A stretch of 64,000 nt of DNA. Source: Gaiellasilicea sp963705515. GTDB taxonomy: Bacteria > Actinomycetota > Thermoleophilia > Gaiellales > Gaiellaceae. The position numbers were made by a program, and so were the translations under genes. Positions 1 through 9,990 of this stretch are shown in pieces (position 1 is the stretch's first letter; every line of letters begins with the position of its first letter). Under the pieces are notes generated by a model. That model was not told the origin of the DNA, made no database searches, and saw nothing but the letters and a program-made list of their open reading frames with translations. The stretch is taken from assembly GCA_963705515.1 (NCBI GenBank), contig CAVPJV010000007.1:194079-258078 (forward strand), read 5' to 3'.

Positions 1-1469
<1,469 letters not shown>

Positions 1470-1547
1470 CGCCACAGGGTAGCCGTTCGGCTATTTCTTC
1501 ACCCCGACTTCACGGCGGACTAACAGCCCCGCGGTAGCGTCCGCCCC

Positions 1548-2477
1548 ATGCGTCGAGTTCTCGCCCTTGCTCTCGTTCTCGCGGTCGTGCCGGCCGCAGC
1601 CGCCGCAACGGCGCGCGAACGGCAGATCGTAGGACCGATCTCGAGCGTCGCCGCCGCCGGTACCGATGTCTCCTACGCGGACGAGTACGAGCACGGCTGC
1701 CACGAGGTCCGGCTCTGGAACGTCGCCACCAGGGGCGACCGGCGGCTCGCGAGCCACTGCTTCGTCAGCACGAGCACGGGCAGCGGCGTCGCAGGCGTGA
1801 TCGCGACGCAGGGCCGCGCGCTCTGGCTGACCTACACCGGCGGGAACATCCGCGAGTGGTCGCTCTGGACGAAGGGCGGTCTCGCAAAGGCGAAGCGCCT
1901 CGCTTTCCTTCCGGCCGACGTGGACGGGCCACCGCCGGTCATCCTCGGCAGCGTCTGGGAAGGGTCGCTTCCCTACGCGATCGGTCGAACGATCATCGTC
2001 CTCGCGCCGAACGGGTCGCGGCGCTTCTCGTTCACGGCAGCGGACCGGGTCGTCTACCTGAGTGCGCACTCGCGCGGCTACGCCGCGGTGCTCGCGAACG
2101 GCAGCGTCCTGACGTTCTCGACCGCCGGCCGGTTGATCCGGCAGCGCACGTTCGCACCCGGGGCCGTGCAGGCCGCCGTGCTCGCCGCCCCCGGCCTGAT
2201 CGTCGAGACGGCCGCCGGATTGGAGATTCACGGCGCCGCGCCGACCCGGACGTTTTCGCTGCCGCCGAACGCCCGCTTCCTCGGCTACTCCGAGGGGCTC
2301 GTCGCGTACGGGCTCGGCCGTGAGCTGCGGCTGCGCCGGCTCACCGACGGCCACGACAGTCTCTTCCGCAAGCTCGAGCCACAGTTCCACGCACAGCTCG
2401 GGCGACGCGGGCTCGCCTACGCGTCCGGACGGAAGCTCGGCTTCAGCGTCTGGGCGATCGTCAGCGCCGCGGCCTAA
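1548..2477 (+). CDS. Secreted protein of unknown function, probable beta-propeller
   Basis: A 309-residue protein that I cannot assign to a named family. It starts with a classic Sec signal peptide (MRRVLALALVLAVVPAAAAA, cleavage near residue 20). The rest alternates short beta-strand-like stretches with charged turns, for example VSYADEYEHGCHEVRLWNV and ALWLTYTGGNIREWSLW, a rhythm resembling beta-propeller blades. Two cysteines (HGC, SHC) near residues 51 and 71 could form a disulfide outside the cell. Its TAA overlaps the TAG of the convergent gene by four bases. The signal peptide is seen; the propeller fold is inference. Confidence 0.75.
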   Translation: MRRVLALALVLAVVPAAAAATARERQIVGPISSVAAAGTDVSYADEYEHGCHEVRLWNVATRGDRRLASHCFVSTSTGSGVAGVIATQGRALWLTYTGGNIREWSLWTKGGLAKAKRLAFLPADVDGPPPVILGSVWEGSLPYAIGRTIIVLAPNGSRRFSFTAADRVVYLSAHSRGYAAVLANGSVLTFSTAGRLIRQRTFAPGAVQAAVLAAPGLIVETAAGLEIHGAAPTRTFSLPPNARFLGYSEGLVAYGLGRELRLRRLTDGHDSLFRKLEPQFHAQLGRRGLAYASGRKLGFSVWAIVSAAA

Positions 2478-3037
2478 ACGGGCGAGACCTGGACCTCGAA
2501 GAGGTCGCCGTCGAGCCGGCGGCCGACGATGAACCGGCCGTCCTCGACCAGCTCGAGCTCGTCTCCCTCGACGCCCGGGAACGAGCGCACCTGGATCCGC
2601 CTGGCGCCCACCGCCCAGACCGCGGCGTCGCGGCGGACGCCCTCGGCGTAGTAGGGCGGGTTGATCGCAGCCTCGATCGCGTCGGCAAGCGGATTGAGCG
2701 CGCCGTCGGGGAGGTCCTCCTCGACCACGAGCGTGCCGTCGGGTAGTGACGCGAAGTGCACCTCGCCGCCCGGGAGCTCGGCCGCGACGGTCGCGATCGT
2801 GTCCCACTCCCGGGCGCGCGGGACTCCGTGCAGCGCCACCTCACCGAGCGGCGACGGCCGGCCGAATTCATCCGGCGGAGCCGACAGGAAGCCGTCGGCG
2901 AGCCCGTGCATCAACCCGGCGAGCCGCGACGGCGTCCGGCGAACCGGCTCGGCTGCTCCGTCGTCGGCGCCGATGTCCAGGTCTGCTTCCTCTGCGAGCT
3001 GCTCGTGCAGAGGCTTGTCGCGTCGGAAGAGCCCCAC
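2474..3037 (-). CDS. Hypothetical acidic cytoplasmic protein
   Basis: A 187-residue acidic protein without signal peptide or membrane segment. The N-terminus MGLFRRDKPLHEQLAEEADL is charged, then a low-complexity linker leads into a compact domain of alternating strands ending in FIVGRRLDGDLFEVQVSPV. It lies 3 bp downstream of hpf on the same strand, so the two are probably cotranscribed. The family is not recognised. The tight coupling to a hibernation factor may hint at a stress or stationary-phase role, but that is only context. Confidence 0.7.
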   Translation of the reverse strand: MGLFRRDKPLHEQLAEEADLDIGADDGAAEPVRRTPSRLAGLMHGLADGFLSAPPDEFGRPSPLGEVALHGVPRAREWDTIATVAAELPGGEVHFASLPDGTLVVEEDLPDGALNPLADAIEAAINPPYYAEGVRRDAAVWAVGARRIQVRSFPGVEGDELELVEDGRFIVGRRLDGDLFEVQVSPV

Positions 3038-3040
3038 GCG

Positions 3041-3586
3041 CTACTGCTGCGGCTCGATCAACCCGTACGCGCCGTCGCGCCGGCGGTAGACGACGTTCTG
3101 CCGGCCCGTGTCGTGGTTGATGAAGACGAAGAAGTCGTGGCCGATCAGCTCCAGCTCAACCGTCGCCTCCTCGGGCGTCAGCGGCTGCAGGTCGAACTGC
3201 TTCGACTTGACGATCATCCGCTCGAGCTGCGGGCCGGAGAAGGTCGGCTCCCCGGGGCCGCTGCCGTTGGCGCGCCGGCCCGTCTCACGGCGGCTCCGCT
3301 TCTCGCGGTAGCGCTTCACCTGCCGCTCCAACTTGTCGGCGAGTTGGTCGATCGAGGCCTCGAAGCCGGCCGAACGCTCCCGGACGCGCAACGTCGAGCC
3401 CTTCGTCCACACGGTCGCCTCCGCGATGTGGTCGTCGGCGATCGACGGATTCGTCTCGAGCGTCAGCTCGACCTCGATCTGCGTCGGCCCCGGGAGCTGC
3501 TTCTCGATCCGGTCGAGCTTGTCCTCGGCGTACCTCCGGATCGAATCGTTGACCTCGACGTTTCGGCCTTTGACCTCGAGTCGCAT
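3041..3586 (-). CDS. hpf: Ribosome hibernation-promoting factor, long form
   Basis: A 181-residue long-form HPF/RaiA protein, which in the family binds the 30S decoding region and drives formation of inactive 100S dimers under stress. Residues 1 to about 95 form the S30AE/YfiA domain (MRLEVKGRNVEVNDSIRRYA, then VERSAGFEASIDQLADKLERQ-like helix). A basic linker rich in Arg and Gly follows, then the C-terminal dimerisation domain (IVKSKQFDLQPLTPEEATVE, FFVFINHDTGRQNVVYRRRD). Length and both domains match long HPF rather than short HPF or YfiA. Start ATG 3586 has the expected N-terminus. Confidence 0.95.
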   Translation of the reverse strand: MRLEVKGRNVEVNDSIRRYAEDKLDRIEKQLPGPTQIEVELTLETNPSIADDHIAEATVWTKGSTLRVRERSAGFEASIDQLADKLERQVKRYREKRSRRETGRRANGSGPGEPTFSGPQLERMIVKSKQFDLQPLTPEEATVELELIGHDFFVFINHDTGRQNVVYRRRDGAYGLIEPQQ

Positions 3587-3654
3587 CGCGTCTCCTCCAT
3601 CCGGTGGTTGCCTTCAGGGTAACCCACCGAGGTCTTGACAGGCCGATGCTCGTC

Positions 3655-4314
3655 TCAACGCACTGCGCGTGCCAGCGTGATCACCTCCACCCTGCGCGCA
3701 CCGCCCTGTCGGAGCGCGGACGCCGCGGCGCCGGCGGTGGCACCGCTCGTGTAGATGTCGTCGACCAGGCAGACCCGGGCAGGCGACGCGCGCGCCGGTG
3801 CGAACGCTCCGCGCACGTTCCGCCGCCGCTCCTGCAGCCCGAGCCCTCGCTGACGCTCGACCGAGCGCGCACGTCGGAGAAGCGGCGCGACCGGCAGCTC
3901 CCAGACGCGGCCGAGCTCGCGCGCGAGCGCCTCGGCCGGCCGGTGGCCGCGGCGCAGCGCCCGCTCTCCGTCGGCCGGGACGAACACGATCACGGCCACG
4001 GCAGGACGTGACAGCGTCTCGGCGACGATCGCCGCCGCCTCCCGGGCGAGGCGCCGCTGCCCGTGCTCCTTCCACGCCTGCACGAACCGCCGCGCCGGCT
4101 CGTCGTAGACGATCGCGGCGCGCGCGCTCGCGAACGGGATCCTCTTGCCGCTGCACTCGGCGCACCGCTTCACCGGCCACGCGCCGGGAGAGCCGCAGCG
4201 ATCGCAGAGCGGCGGCGCGAGCCGGATCAACGCGTCGTGACAACCGGCGCAGAAGGCGGACCCGGGCACTCCGCACGCGGCGCACCGGTGCGGCAAGAGG
4301 ACGTCGAGGAGCAC
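3655..4314 (-). CDS. ComF family phosphoribosyltransferase-like protein
   Basis: A 219-residue ComF/GntX-type protein. The N-terminal zinc ribbon has paired cysteines (CAACG, CAGC, CDRCG, CAEC within residues 11-55). The C-terminal type-I phosphoribosyltransferase fold carries the PRPP-binding loop VCLVDDIYTSGAT near residues 180-192. ComF proteins are linked to DNA uptake in naturally competent bacteria, but the biochemical activity is poorly defined and no other competence gene is in view. Transcribed toward hpf with a 68-bp gap. Confidence 0.88.
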   Translation of the reverse strand: MLLDVLLPHRCAACGVPGSAFCAGCHDALIRLAPPLCDRCGSPGAWPVKRCAECSGKRIPFASARAAIVYDEPARRFVQAWKEHGQRRLAREAAAIVAETLSRPAVAVIVFVPADGERALRRGHRPAEALARELGRVWELPVAPLLRRARSVERQRGLGLQERRRNVRGAFAPARASPARVCLVDDIYTSGATAGAAASALRQGGARRVEVITLARAVR

Positions 4315-4371
4315 TGCCTCGACCGTACGGAGGCAGCCGTCACGGGTGTGTCACACAGTCGTGACGATTCG

Positions 4372-5145
4372 CTAAGTCTCGAGCTTGTACTCCTCCCGCT
4401 CGGGCAGGCCCTGCTTCCGGCGGAGCATGTTGTCCGCGGCGAGCAACTGTTCCTTGTCGCCGATGTCGAGCCACGAGCCGGTGAACGAGTAGCCGTAGAC
4501 CGGCTCGCGCGAGCGGAGCCACTCGATGAAGCTGCCGGACTGATCGGGAGCGTTGCCCTCGGCGAGGTAGCGCGCGACGAGCGGCAGATGCTCGCGGTGG
4601 TAGATGTAGGTCGCCGTCGCGGCAAGCGTGCTCGTCGGCTCGGGCGGCTTCTCGACGAAGTCGATCACGCGGTCGTCGCCGTCGAGCTCGACGACCCCGT
4701 ACTGGCTCGCGAGCCTGAGGTCGCCCACATCCCGGACGGCGACCGCACTGGCGACACCTTTGCCGCGCCAGAAGCCGATGTAGTCCTGCAGGTCGTAGTC
4801 GAAGAGGTTGTCGCCGGCGATCACGATCACGTCGTCGTCGACGATCCCGGCTCGCTCCAATGCGAAGGCGACGTCGCCGATCGCGCCGAGCCGGTCGTCG
4901 TTCGAGCTCGTCCCGTCGTCGTGGACGGTGACGCCGTCCTTGAGCTTCGCCCAGTGCTCGAAATCCCGGGCGAAGCGGCTGTTCGTGACGATATGCACCT
5001 CATCGATCTCCTCGGCCTCTCGAACCCGGTCGAGGATCCAGTCGACCATCGGCTTGCCGCCGACCGGCAGCAGGCACTTGGAGAGATCGTCGGTGAGGGG
5101 CCGCAGCCGGGTCGCGTAGCCGCCGGCGAGAATGATCGCCTTCAT
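4372..5145 (-). CDS. Sugar-1-phosphate nucleotidyltransferase (NDP-sugar pyrophosphorylase family)
   Basis: A 257-residue nucleotidyltransferase that in this family joins a sugar-1-phosphate and an NTP to give an NDP-sugar. The signature LAGGYATRLRPLTDDLSKCL is at residues 7-26, with the PVGGKPMVDWIL segment next. VIAGDNLFDYDL holds the metal-binding Asp, and VEKPPEP and SGSFIEWL follow. The RmlA-type fold has no left-handed helix C-terminal extension, so glucose-1-phosphate thymidylyltransferase or mannose-1-phosphate guanylyltransferase are both possible. Its ATG overlaps the stop of the upstream nucleotidyltransferase (ATGA), indicating coupling. Confidence 0.9.
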   Translation of the reverse strand: MKAIILAGGYATRLRPLTDDLSKCLLPVGGKPMVDWILDRVREAEEIDEVHIVTNSRFARDFEHWAKLKDGVTVHDDGTSSNDDRLGAIGDVAFALERAGIVDDDVIVIAGDNLFDYDLQDYIGFWRGKGVASAVAVRDVGDLRLASQYGVVELDGDDRVIDFVEKPPEPTSTLAATATYIYHREHLPLVARYLAEGNAPDQSGSFIEWLRSREPVYGYSFTGSWLDIGDKEQLLAADNMLRRKQGLPEREEYKLET

Positions 5146-5879
5146 CGGAACGGGTGCTCCTTGAGGGGCTGGAGGTCGTCCTCAGGCCCCCACTGGTGCT
5201 GGACGCCGCGGGACTCGAGCAGCGACTCGATGCGAAGCTCGAGTTCCTGCTGGAACGTCGGATCGGCGTCACGGACGAGCTGGAGCAGGAGCGCGCCGAG
5301 CTCGCCGCCGCCCCACCCCTGCGCAGCTTCCAGCTCGCGCAGCGGGCCGGCGAGCTGGTCGTGGTAGGGGTGCCACCGGTGCTCGAGGGCGAAGAGCGTG
5401 CGCACGAGGTGGAGCGCGGACTCCGACGCCTGCATGCGCCCCCCGAGCTCGTTCCCTCGGCGCCAAGCCTTCAGCGAGCGGACGAAGCAGTTGAGATACC
5501 CGTCGTAGTGCTCGTCGAGTTGCGCGTGTGCGTGCTCACCCGCGCGGCTGAGGGTGGTCTCGACGAGCGCAGCAAGCGGGCCGCGGTCGACGAGGACGCG
5601 GCCGGTGACGAGCATGCCCACCTGCCAATCGGGTCGCTCCGCCAGCTTGCACAGCCGGTCCGGTGACGAGTAGAAGACGTCGGCCGCCAGCCCGTCGGCG
5701 CCCGTCCGCTTCTCGCGGAGCGCCGCGCGGGACGGGTACGCCTCGTCGGTGACGACGCGTATCAGGTCGAAGTCCGAGCCCTCACGATCCGTTCCGGCCG
5801 CCCGCGAGCCGTGCAGGATCAGGCCGACGGAGGCCGGATCGGTCTCGACCTCCCTCGTGATCTCGTCGAGCACGCTCAC
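5142..5879 (-). CDS. Minimal nucleotidyltransferase-fold protein
   Basis: A 245-residue protein with an N-terminal Pol-beta-type nucleotidyltransferase core: LILHGSRAAGTDREGSDFDL, where GSRAAG and the DFD acidic pair are the canonical motif. A helical C-terminal half follows (YDGYLNCFVRSLKAWRRGNE, SALHLVRTLFALEHRWHPYH), resembling aminoglycoside-adenylyltransferase or kanamycin-nucleotidyltransferase-like proteins. The GTG start at 5879 overlaps the mtnA TGA (GTGA), and its own stop overlaps the next gene. The substrate cannot be told from sequence. Sitting between methionine salvage and sugar activation, a housekeeping role seems likelier than drug resistance. Confidence 0.82.
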   Translation of the reverse strand: MSVLDEITREVETDPASVGLILHGSRAAGTDREGSDFDLIRVVTDEAYPSRAALREKRTGADGLAADVFYSSPDRLCKLAERPDWQVGMLVTGRVLVDRGPLAALVETTLSRAGEHAHAQLDEHYDGYLNCFVRSLKAWRRGNELGGRMQASESALHLVRTLFALEHRWHPYHDQLAGPLRELEAAQGWGGGELGALLLQLVRDADPTFQQELELRIESLLESRGVQHQWGPEDDLQPLKEHPFR

Positions 5880-6827
5880 CGCGGCAGCGACTCCCCGTAC
5901 GGCGGGCGGTGCACGCCGGCCTCCGTCACGATTGCGGCGATCAGCTCTGCCGGGGTGACGTCGAAGGCGGGGTTGTGGGCTTCGAAGCGGCTGCTGATCT
6001 CGGCGCCGTCGCGCTCCTCGATCGGGATTCCTGCACCGGTCGCGGTCGCCGGGTCGATCGTCGAGGTCGGGGCGACCACGTAGAGCGGGATCCCGTGATG
6101 GGCGGCGGCCACGGCGAGACCATACGTCCCGATCTTGTTCGCGGAGTCGCCGTTGGCCGCGATCCGGTCCGCACCCGTGACGATGCAGTCGACCTCGCCG
6201 CGGCTCATCAGATGCGCCGCCGCGGAGTCGGCGATCACGGCATGCGGGACGCCGAGCGCCTCGAGCTCCCAGGCCGTCAACCTCGCTCCCTGGAGCAGCG
6301 GCCTCGTCTCGTCGACCCACACGTGCGCGAGCAGGCCCTCCTCCCACGCCGCACGCAGCGCCCCGACGGCCGAGCCGTAGCCACCCGTCGCGAGCCCGCC
6401 GGCGTTGCAGTGCGTCAGTGCCTTCGTGCCGGGCCCGAAGAGGGCGACTGCGTGCGCTCCCATGCGCTTGCAGCGATCGACCTCGGCCTCGTGCAGGGCA
6501 CGAGCCCGCTCGGCCGACGGGTCGCCGCGCATCTGCTCGAGCGCCCAGACGAGGTTGACGGCCGTCGGCCGCGACTCGGCCAGGACTCGGTACGCCGCAG
6601 TCCAGGTCCTCGCCGCGCTCCGCTGCGAGCGCGTACCCGTACGCGGCTGCGACGCCGATCGCAGGAGCGCCGCGCACCGCGAGCGTCCGGATCGCGTCCG
6701 CCACCTCGGCGGCGGACTCGCACCGGAGCTCGACTTCCTCGTCCGGAAGCCGGCGCTGGTCGAGCAGGACAACCGCGCCGGCTTCCAGACGAATGATCTC
6801 CTCGGGGCTTAGGTTCCTTCGTCCCAC
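5876..6827 (-). pseudogene. mtnA: Methylthioribose-1-phosphate isomerase, frameshifted
   Basis: Isomerises 5-methylthioribose-1-phosphate to methylthioribulose-1-phosphate in methionine salvage. The N-terminal third reads in one frame (AGAVVLLDQRRLPDEEVEL, TLAVRGAPAIGVAAAYGYAL). The rest reads in another (RPTAVNLVWALEQM, LTHCNAGGLATGGYGSAVG with the catalytic Cys, and IVTGADRIAANGDSANKIGT with the catalytic Asp). Both parts are excellent matches and join smoothly if one base near 6599 is skipped. No ATG exists at the front; GTG 6827, inside the ahcY 3' end, is my best start. The gene is otherwise complete and free of stops, so a single-base sequence error is likelier than decay. Confidence 0.85.
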
Positions 6828-8077
6828 GAGGCCAGGTACTTCGCCTGCTCCTCGGTGAGCTGGTCGATCTCGACGCCCATCGTCGCGAGCTTCAGGCGCG
6901 CGATCTCGTTGTCGATCTCCTCCGGCACCACGTAGACCTTCTTCTCCAGCGACGTCGCGTTCTGGACGACGTACTCGGCGGAAAGGGCCTGGTTGGCGAA
7001 GGACATGTCCATCACCTGGGCCGGGTGCCCCTCGGCGGCGGCGAGGTTGACGAGGCGGCCGTCCGCGATCAGATAGAGCCGGCGGCCGTCCGCCAGCGTG
7101 AACTCCTCGACGAACTCGCGTGCCTGCCGGGTCTCGCTGGCGAGCGCGCGCAGCGCCGGCAGCTCGATCTCGACGTTGAAGTGGCCCGTGTTGGCGAGGA
7201 GCGCGCCGTCCTTCATCTGCTCCATGTGGCTCTTCGCGACAACGGACTTGTCGCCCGTGGCGGTGATGAAGATGTCGCCGACCTTGGCCGCCTCCTCCAT
7301 CGTCATCACGAGGAAGCCGTCCATGACCGCCTCGATCGCCTTCATCGGGTCGACCTCGGTGACGATCACGTTCGAGCCCATCCCCTTCGCCCGCATCGCG
7401 ACGCCGCGCCCGCACCAGCCGTAGCCGGCCACGACGAGCATGCGTCCGGCGAGGAGGACGTTGGTGGCGCGGATGATGCCGTCGAGCGTCGACTGGCCCG
7501 TGCCGTAGCGGTTGTCGAAGAGATGCTTGGTCTTCGCCTCGTTGACCGCGACGACCGGGAACGCGAGCTTGCCGTCCCGCTCGAGGGCCTTCAGGCGGAT
7601 GACGCCGGTGGTGGTCTCCTCCGTGCCCGCGATCACGTCGCCGAGCTGCTCGCGGCGGGCGGTGTGCAGGACGCCGATCACGTCGGCGCCGTCGTCCATC
7701 GTGATGTGCGGCTTGTGGTCGACCGCGGCCTCGATGTGCTGGTAGTACGAGTCGTTGTCCTCGCCCTTGATCGCGAAGGTCGAGATCCCGTACTCGTCGA
7801 CGAGCGCGGCAGCGACGTCGTCCTGGGTCGAGAGCGGGTTGGACGCGCAGATGACGACGTCGGCGCCGCCCGCCTGGAGCGTGCGCATCAGGTTCGCGGT
7901 CTCGGTCGTCACGTGCAGGCAGGCGGAGATGCGGTAGCCCGAGAGGGGCTGCTCGGTCTCGAACCGCTCGCGGATCGCTGCCAGCACCGGCATCTGCCGG
8001 TCGGCCCACTCGATCCTGCGGACGCCGTCGGAGGCGAGCGCAAGATCCTTTACGTCGTATCGCTTGGTCGTAGCCAT
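6809..8077 (-). CDS. ahcY: S-adenosyl-L-homocysteine hydrolase
   Basis: A 422-residue cytosolic NAD-dependent enzyme that splits S-adenosylhomocysteine into adenosine and homocysteine, relieving product inhibition of methyltransferases. Diagnostic stretches are CLHVTTETANLMRTLQAGGA, the NAD-binding VVAGYGWCGRGVAMRAKGMG, and the FITATGDKSVV and NTGHFNVEI region. The C-terminus lacks the usual KPxxYRY tail of eukaryotic-type enzymes and ends KYLASWDEGT, as in shorter archaeal/thermophile-like forms. It lies 12 bp after a MerR-type regulator and overlaps mtnA, forming a SAM by-product recycling operon. Confidence 0.96.
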   Translation of the reverse strand: MATTKRYDVKDLALASDGVRRIEWADRQMPVLAAIRERFETEQPLSGYRISACLHVTTETANLMRTLQAGGADVVICASNPLSTQDDVAAALVDEYGISTFAIKGEDNDSYYQHIEAAVDHKPHITMDDGADVIGVLHTARREQLGDVIAGTEETTTGVIRLKALERDGKLAFPVVAVNEAKTKHLFDNRYGTGQSTLDGIIRATNVLLAGRMLVVAGYGWCGRGVAMRAKGMGSNVIVTEVDPMKAIEAVMDGFLVMTMEEAAKVGDIFITATGDKSVVAKSHMEQMKDGALLANTGHFNVEIELPALRALASETRQAREFVEEFTLADGRRLYLIADGRLVNLAAAEGHPAQVMDMSFANQALSAEYVVQNATSLEKKVYVVPEEIDNEIARLKLATMGVEIDQLTEEQAKYLASWDEGT

Positions 8078-8089
8078 GTGTTCCCTTCG

Positions 8090-8422
8090 CTAGGCGGCCG
8101 AGATCAGCCGCTCGTGCTTTCGCTGTTCCCACTCGACCCAGTCTGCGCCCGGCCCGGCAGAGCGCATCCAACCGTCGAGGGCCGTGCGAAGCTCGGGCTC
8201 ACGACGGAGACGCGCCGCGAAGGCGACCTCGTCCAGCTCGAGCCCGAACCGCTCCCGCAGCAGCTTCAGCTGCCGAAGCTGGAGCAGCTCTGTGGTGCCG
8301 TAGATCCGGTACCCGGCCGCCGTGCGCGCCGGGACGACGAGACCGACGGTCTCGAGATACCGCAGCATTCGCGCCGACCAACCCGTCTGGGCTGCGGCGT
8401 CGGCGATCGTCAGAGCCTCCAT
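8090..8422 (-). CDS. MerR family transcriptional regulator
   Basis: A 110-residue DNA-binding protein with the N-terminal MerR winged helix-turn-helix: IADAAAQTGWSARMLRYLET followed by VGLVVPARTAAGYRIYGTTE and LRQLKLLRERFGLELDEVAF. The C-terminus is short, without a cysteine-rich metal site or a large ligand domain. As first gene of the ahcY-mtnA cluster (12 bp before ahcY) it is a candidate local regulator. The effector is unknown. Confidence 0.88.
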   Translation of the reverse strand: MEALTIADAAAQTGWSARMLRYLETVGLVVPARTAAGYRIYGTTELLQLRQLKLLRERFGLELDEVAFAARLRREPELRTALDGWMRSAGPGADWVEWEQRKHERLISAA

Positions 8423-8467
8423 CGGCGCAACCTTACCATGCTGTTGTGAAGGTTGCGAGGTCGAGCT

Positions 8468-8878
8468 CTAGGCCGCCGACGTCCCCTCGCGGCCGTACAG
8501 ATCCTCGAGCCGGACGACGTCGTCCAGGTGCGGCGTCGAGACCTCGAGGATGGTCGTGTCCTCGATCGCGGTGATCCGGTGGACGGTGCCGGGTATGTAG
8601 TGGAACGCGGCGCCGGCCGAGATCACTTCCTCGTTCAGGACCGCCTGCCCCACCTCGCCGAGCTCGAGCTTCGCGCGACCCGACTGGACGAGCCACGACT
8701 CGTCCTTCTCATTGTGGAACTGCAGGCTCAGCGCCGCCCCCGCCTTCACGAACAGGACCTTGCCGCAGTACACGTCCGTCAGCGCCCAGATCAGCTCGTA
8801 GCCCCACGGCTTCTCGACCTTGCGCACGTCGAAGGCCCAGCGGTCGAGCGAGTCGAGGTTCGGGGAGTCGATGCTCAC
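8468..8878 (-). CDS. Cupin protein, mannose-6-phosphate isomerase type II-like
   Basis: A 136-residue single-domain cupin. Motif 1 is seen as KAGAALSLQFHNEKDESWLVQSGRA (histidines and Glu for metal) and motif 2 as AAFHYIPGTVHRITA, the PxxxxH pattern of phosphomannose isomerase cupins. These domains often sit at the C-terminus of mannose-1-phosphate guanylyltransferases; here the cupin is a separate gene directly after an NDP-sugar pyrophosphorylase. The GTG start at 8878 overlaps that gene's TGA (GTGA). A sugar-phosphate isomerase or epimerase role in surface polysaccharide synthesis is inferred. Confidence 0.85.
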   Translation of the reverse strand: MSIDSPNLDSLDRWAFDVRKVEKPWGYELIWALTDVYCGKVLFVKAGAALSLQFHNEKDESWLVQSGRAKLELGEVGQAVLNEEVISAGAAFHYIPGTVHRITAIEDTTILEVSTPHLDDVVRLEDLYGREGTSAA

Positions 8879-9990
8879 GAGAACGACACCGCCCCCGGCG
8901 CGATCGTCACATTCGCTGCCACCCGCATGCCGTGGTCGAGCATATTCCTGTCGCCGACCCGGGCGCCAGGGCCGATCACGGAGAGCCCGCGCACCTCGCA
9001 CTCCGCCCCCAGCTCGGCGTGCTCGCCGACGATCGACCCGGAGATGTGCGTCCGCGGGCCGACGACCGCGCCGGCGCCGATCACCGACGACTCGACCGAC
9101 GCCCCCTCTCCGATCACGGCGTTTGCGCCGATCACGGCGAGGCTGCCAATCCGTGCGCCCGCGCCGATCCTGGCGCCCGCGCCGACGAACACCGGCGGCA
9201 CGAGCCGAGCGCCTGCCGTCTCGGCTCCGTCCGCCACGAGCGTGTACTCGGGCCCGAGCCGGTCGCCGAGCTCGGTGACGAAGTTCCGCTCGAGCACGTC
9301 GCGGTGCGCCTGGAGATAGGCGTCGGGTGTCCCGATGTCGAGCCAGTAGCCCGCCAGCGCGACGCCGTACACGCTTTGCTCCTCGACGAGCTGCGGAAAG
9401 ACCTCGCGCTCGATCGAGACCGGGCGGCCGGGCGGGATCAGATCGAGCACGTCCGGCTCGAGCACGTACATCCCCGCGTTGATCAGGTTTGTGTCGATCT
9501 CCTCGGGCCGCGGCTTCTCGAGGAAGCTCAGCACTCGCCCGTCCTCGCTGTGCACGCGAACGAGCCCGTAGCGGCTCGGATCCTCCACGGGTGTGAGCAG
9601 GATCGTCGCGCGGCACCCTCGGTCCCGGTGGAAGTCCACGAGCGCGCCGAGGTCGGTCTCGCGCAGCGAGTCACCGTTGAGCGCGAAGAACGGCTCGTCG
9701 ATTCCTTCGGCGGCGAAGCGGATTGCGCCGCCGGTGCCGAGCGGCTCCTGCTCGATCCTGTACTCGAGCCGGAGGTCGCCGTACCGGTCGCCGAAGTACT
9801 CCTGGATCTGGGTCGGGAGGTAGCCACACGAGATGATCGCCCTGGTCACCCCGAAGCGGCGCAGATGCTCGAAGGTGTAGGCCAGCTGGGGCCGGTCGAC
9901 GAGCGGCAGCATGTCCTTCCGGGTCCGGTCGGTCAGGGGCCGCAAGCGCGTGCCGAGGCCGCCGACGAGGATGACCGCAGGCAGGCTCAC
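8875..9990 (-). CDS. NDP-sugar pyrophosphorylase with left-handed beta-helix domain
   Basis: A 371-residue two-domain enzyme. The N-terminal nucleotidyltransferase domain (residues 1 to about 235) has VILVGGLGTRLRPLTDRTRK, GTGGAIRF, LNGDSL, FLEKP and GYWLDIGTPDAYLQAH. The C-terminal part has hexapeptide repeats (VFVGAGARIGAGARIGSLAV, NAVIGEGASVESSVIGAGAV) forming a left-handed helix. This architecture is typical of mannose-1-phosphate guanylyltransferase and glucose-1-phosphate uridylyl- or adenylyltransferase homologs. Start GTG 9990 overlaps the UDP-glucose dehydrogenase stop, so the pathway genes are translationally coupled. Confidence 0.92.
   Translation of the reverse strand: MSLPAVILVGGLGTRLRPLTDRTRKDMLPLVDRPQLAYTFEHLRRFGVTRAIISCGYLPTQIQEYFGDRYGDLRLEYRIEQEPLGTGGAIRFAAEGIDEPFFALNGDSLRETDLGALVDFHRDRGCRATILLTPVEDPSRYGLVRVHSEDGRVLSFLEKPRPEEIDTNLINAGMYVLEPDVLDLIPPGRPVSIEREVFPQLVEEQSVYGVALAGYWLDIGTPDAYLQAHRDVLERNFVTELGDRLGPEYTLVADGAETAGARLVPPVFVGAGARIGAGARIGSLAVIGANAVIGEGASVESSVIGAGAVVGPRTHISGSIVGEHAELGAECEVRGLSVIGPGARVGDRNMLDHGMRVAANVTIAPGAVSFS

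Noticed and set aside
5142..5879. Aminoglycoside resistance gene
   Set aside because: The nucleotidyltransferase core is generic and the gene is locked by overlaps into a metabolic operon; nothing specific supports drug modification.
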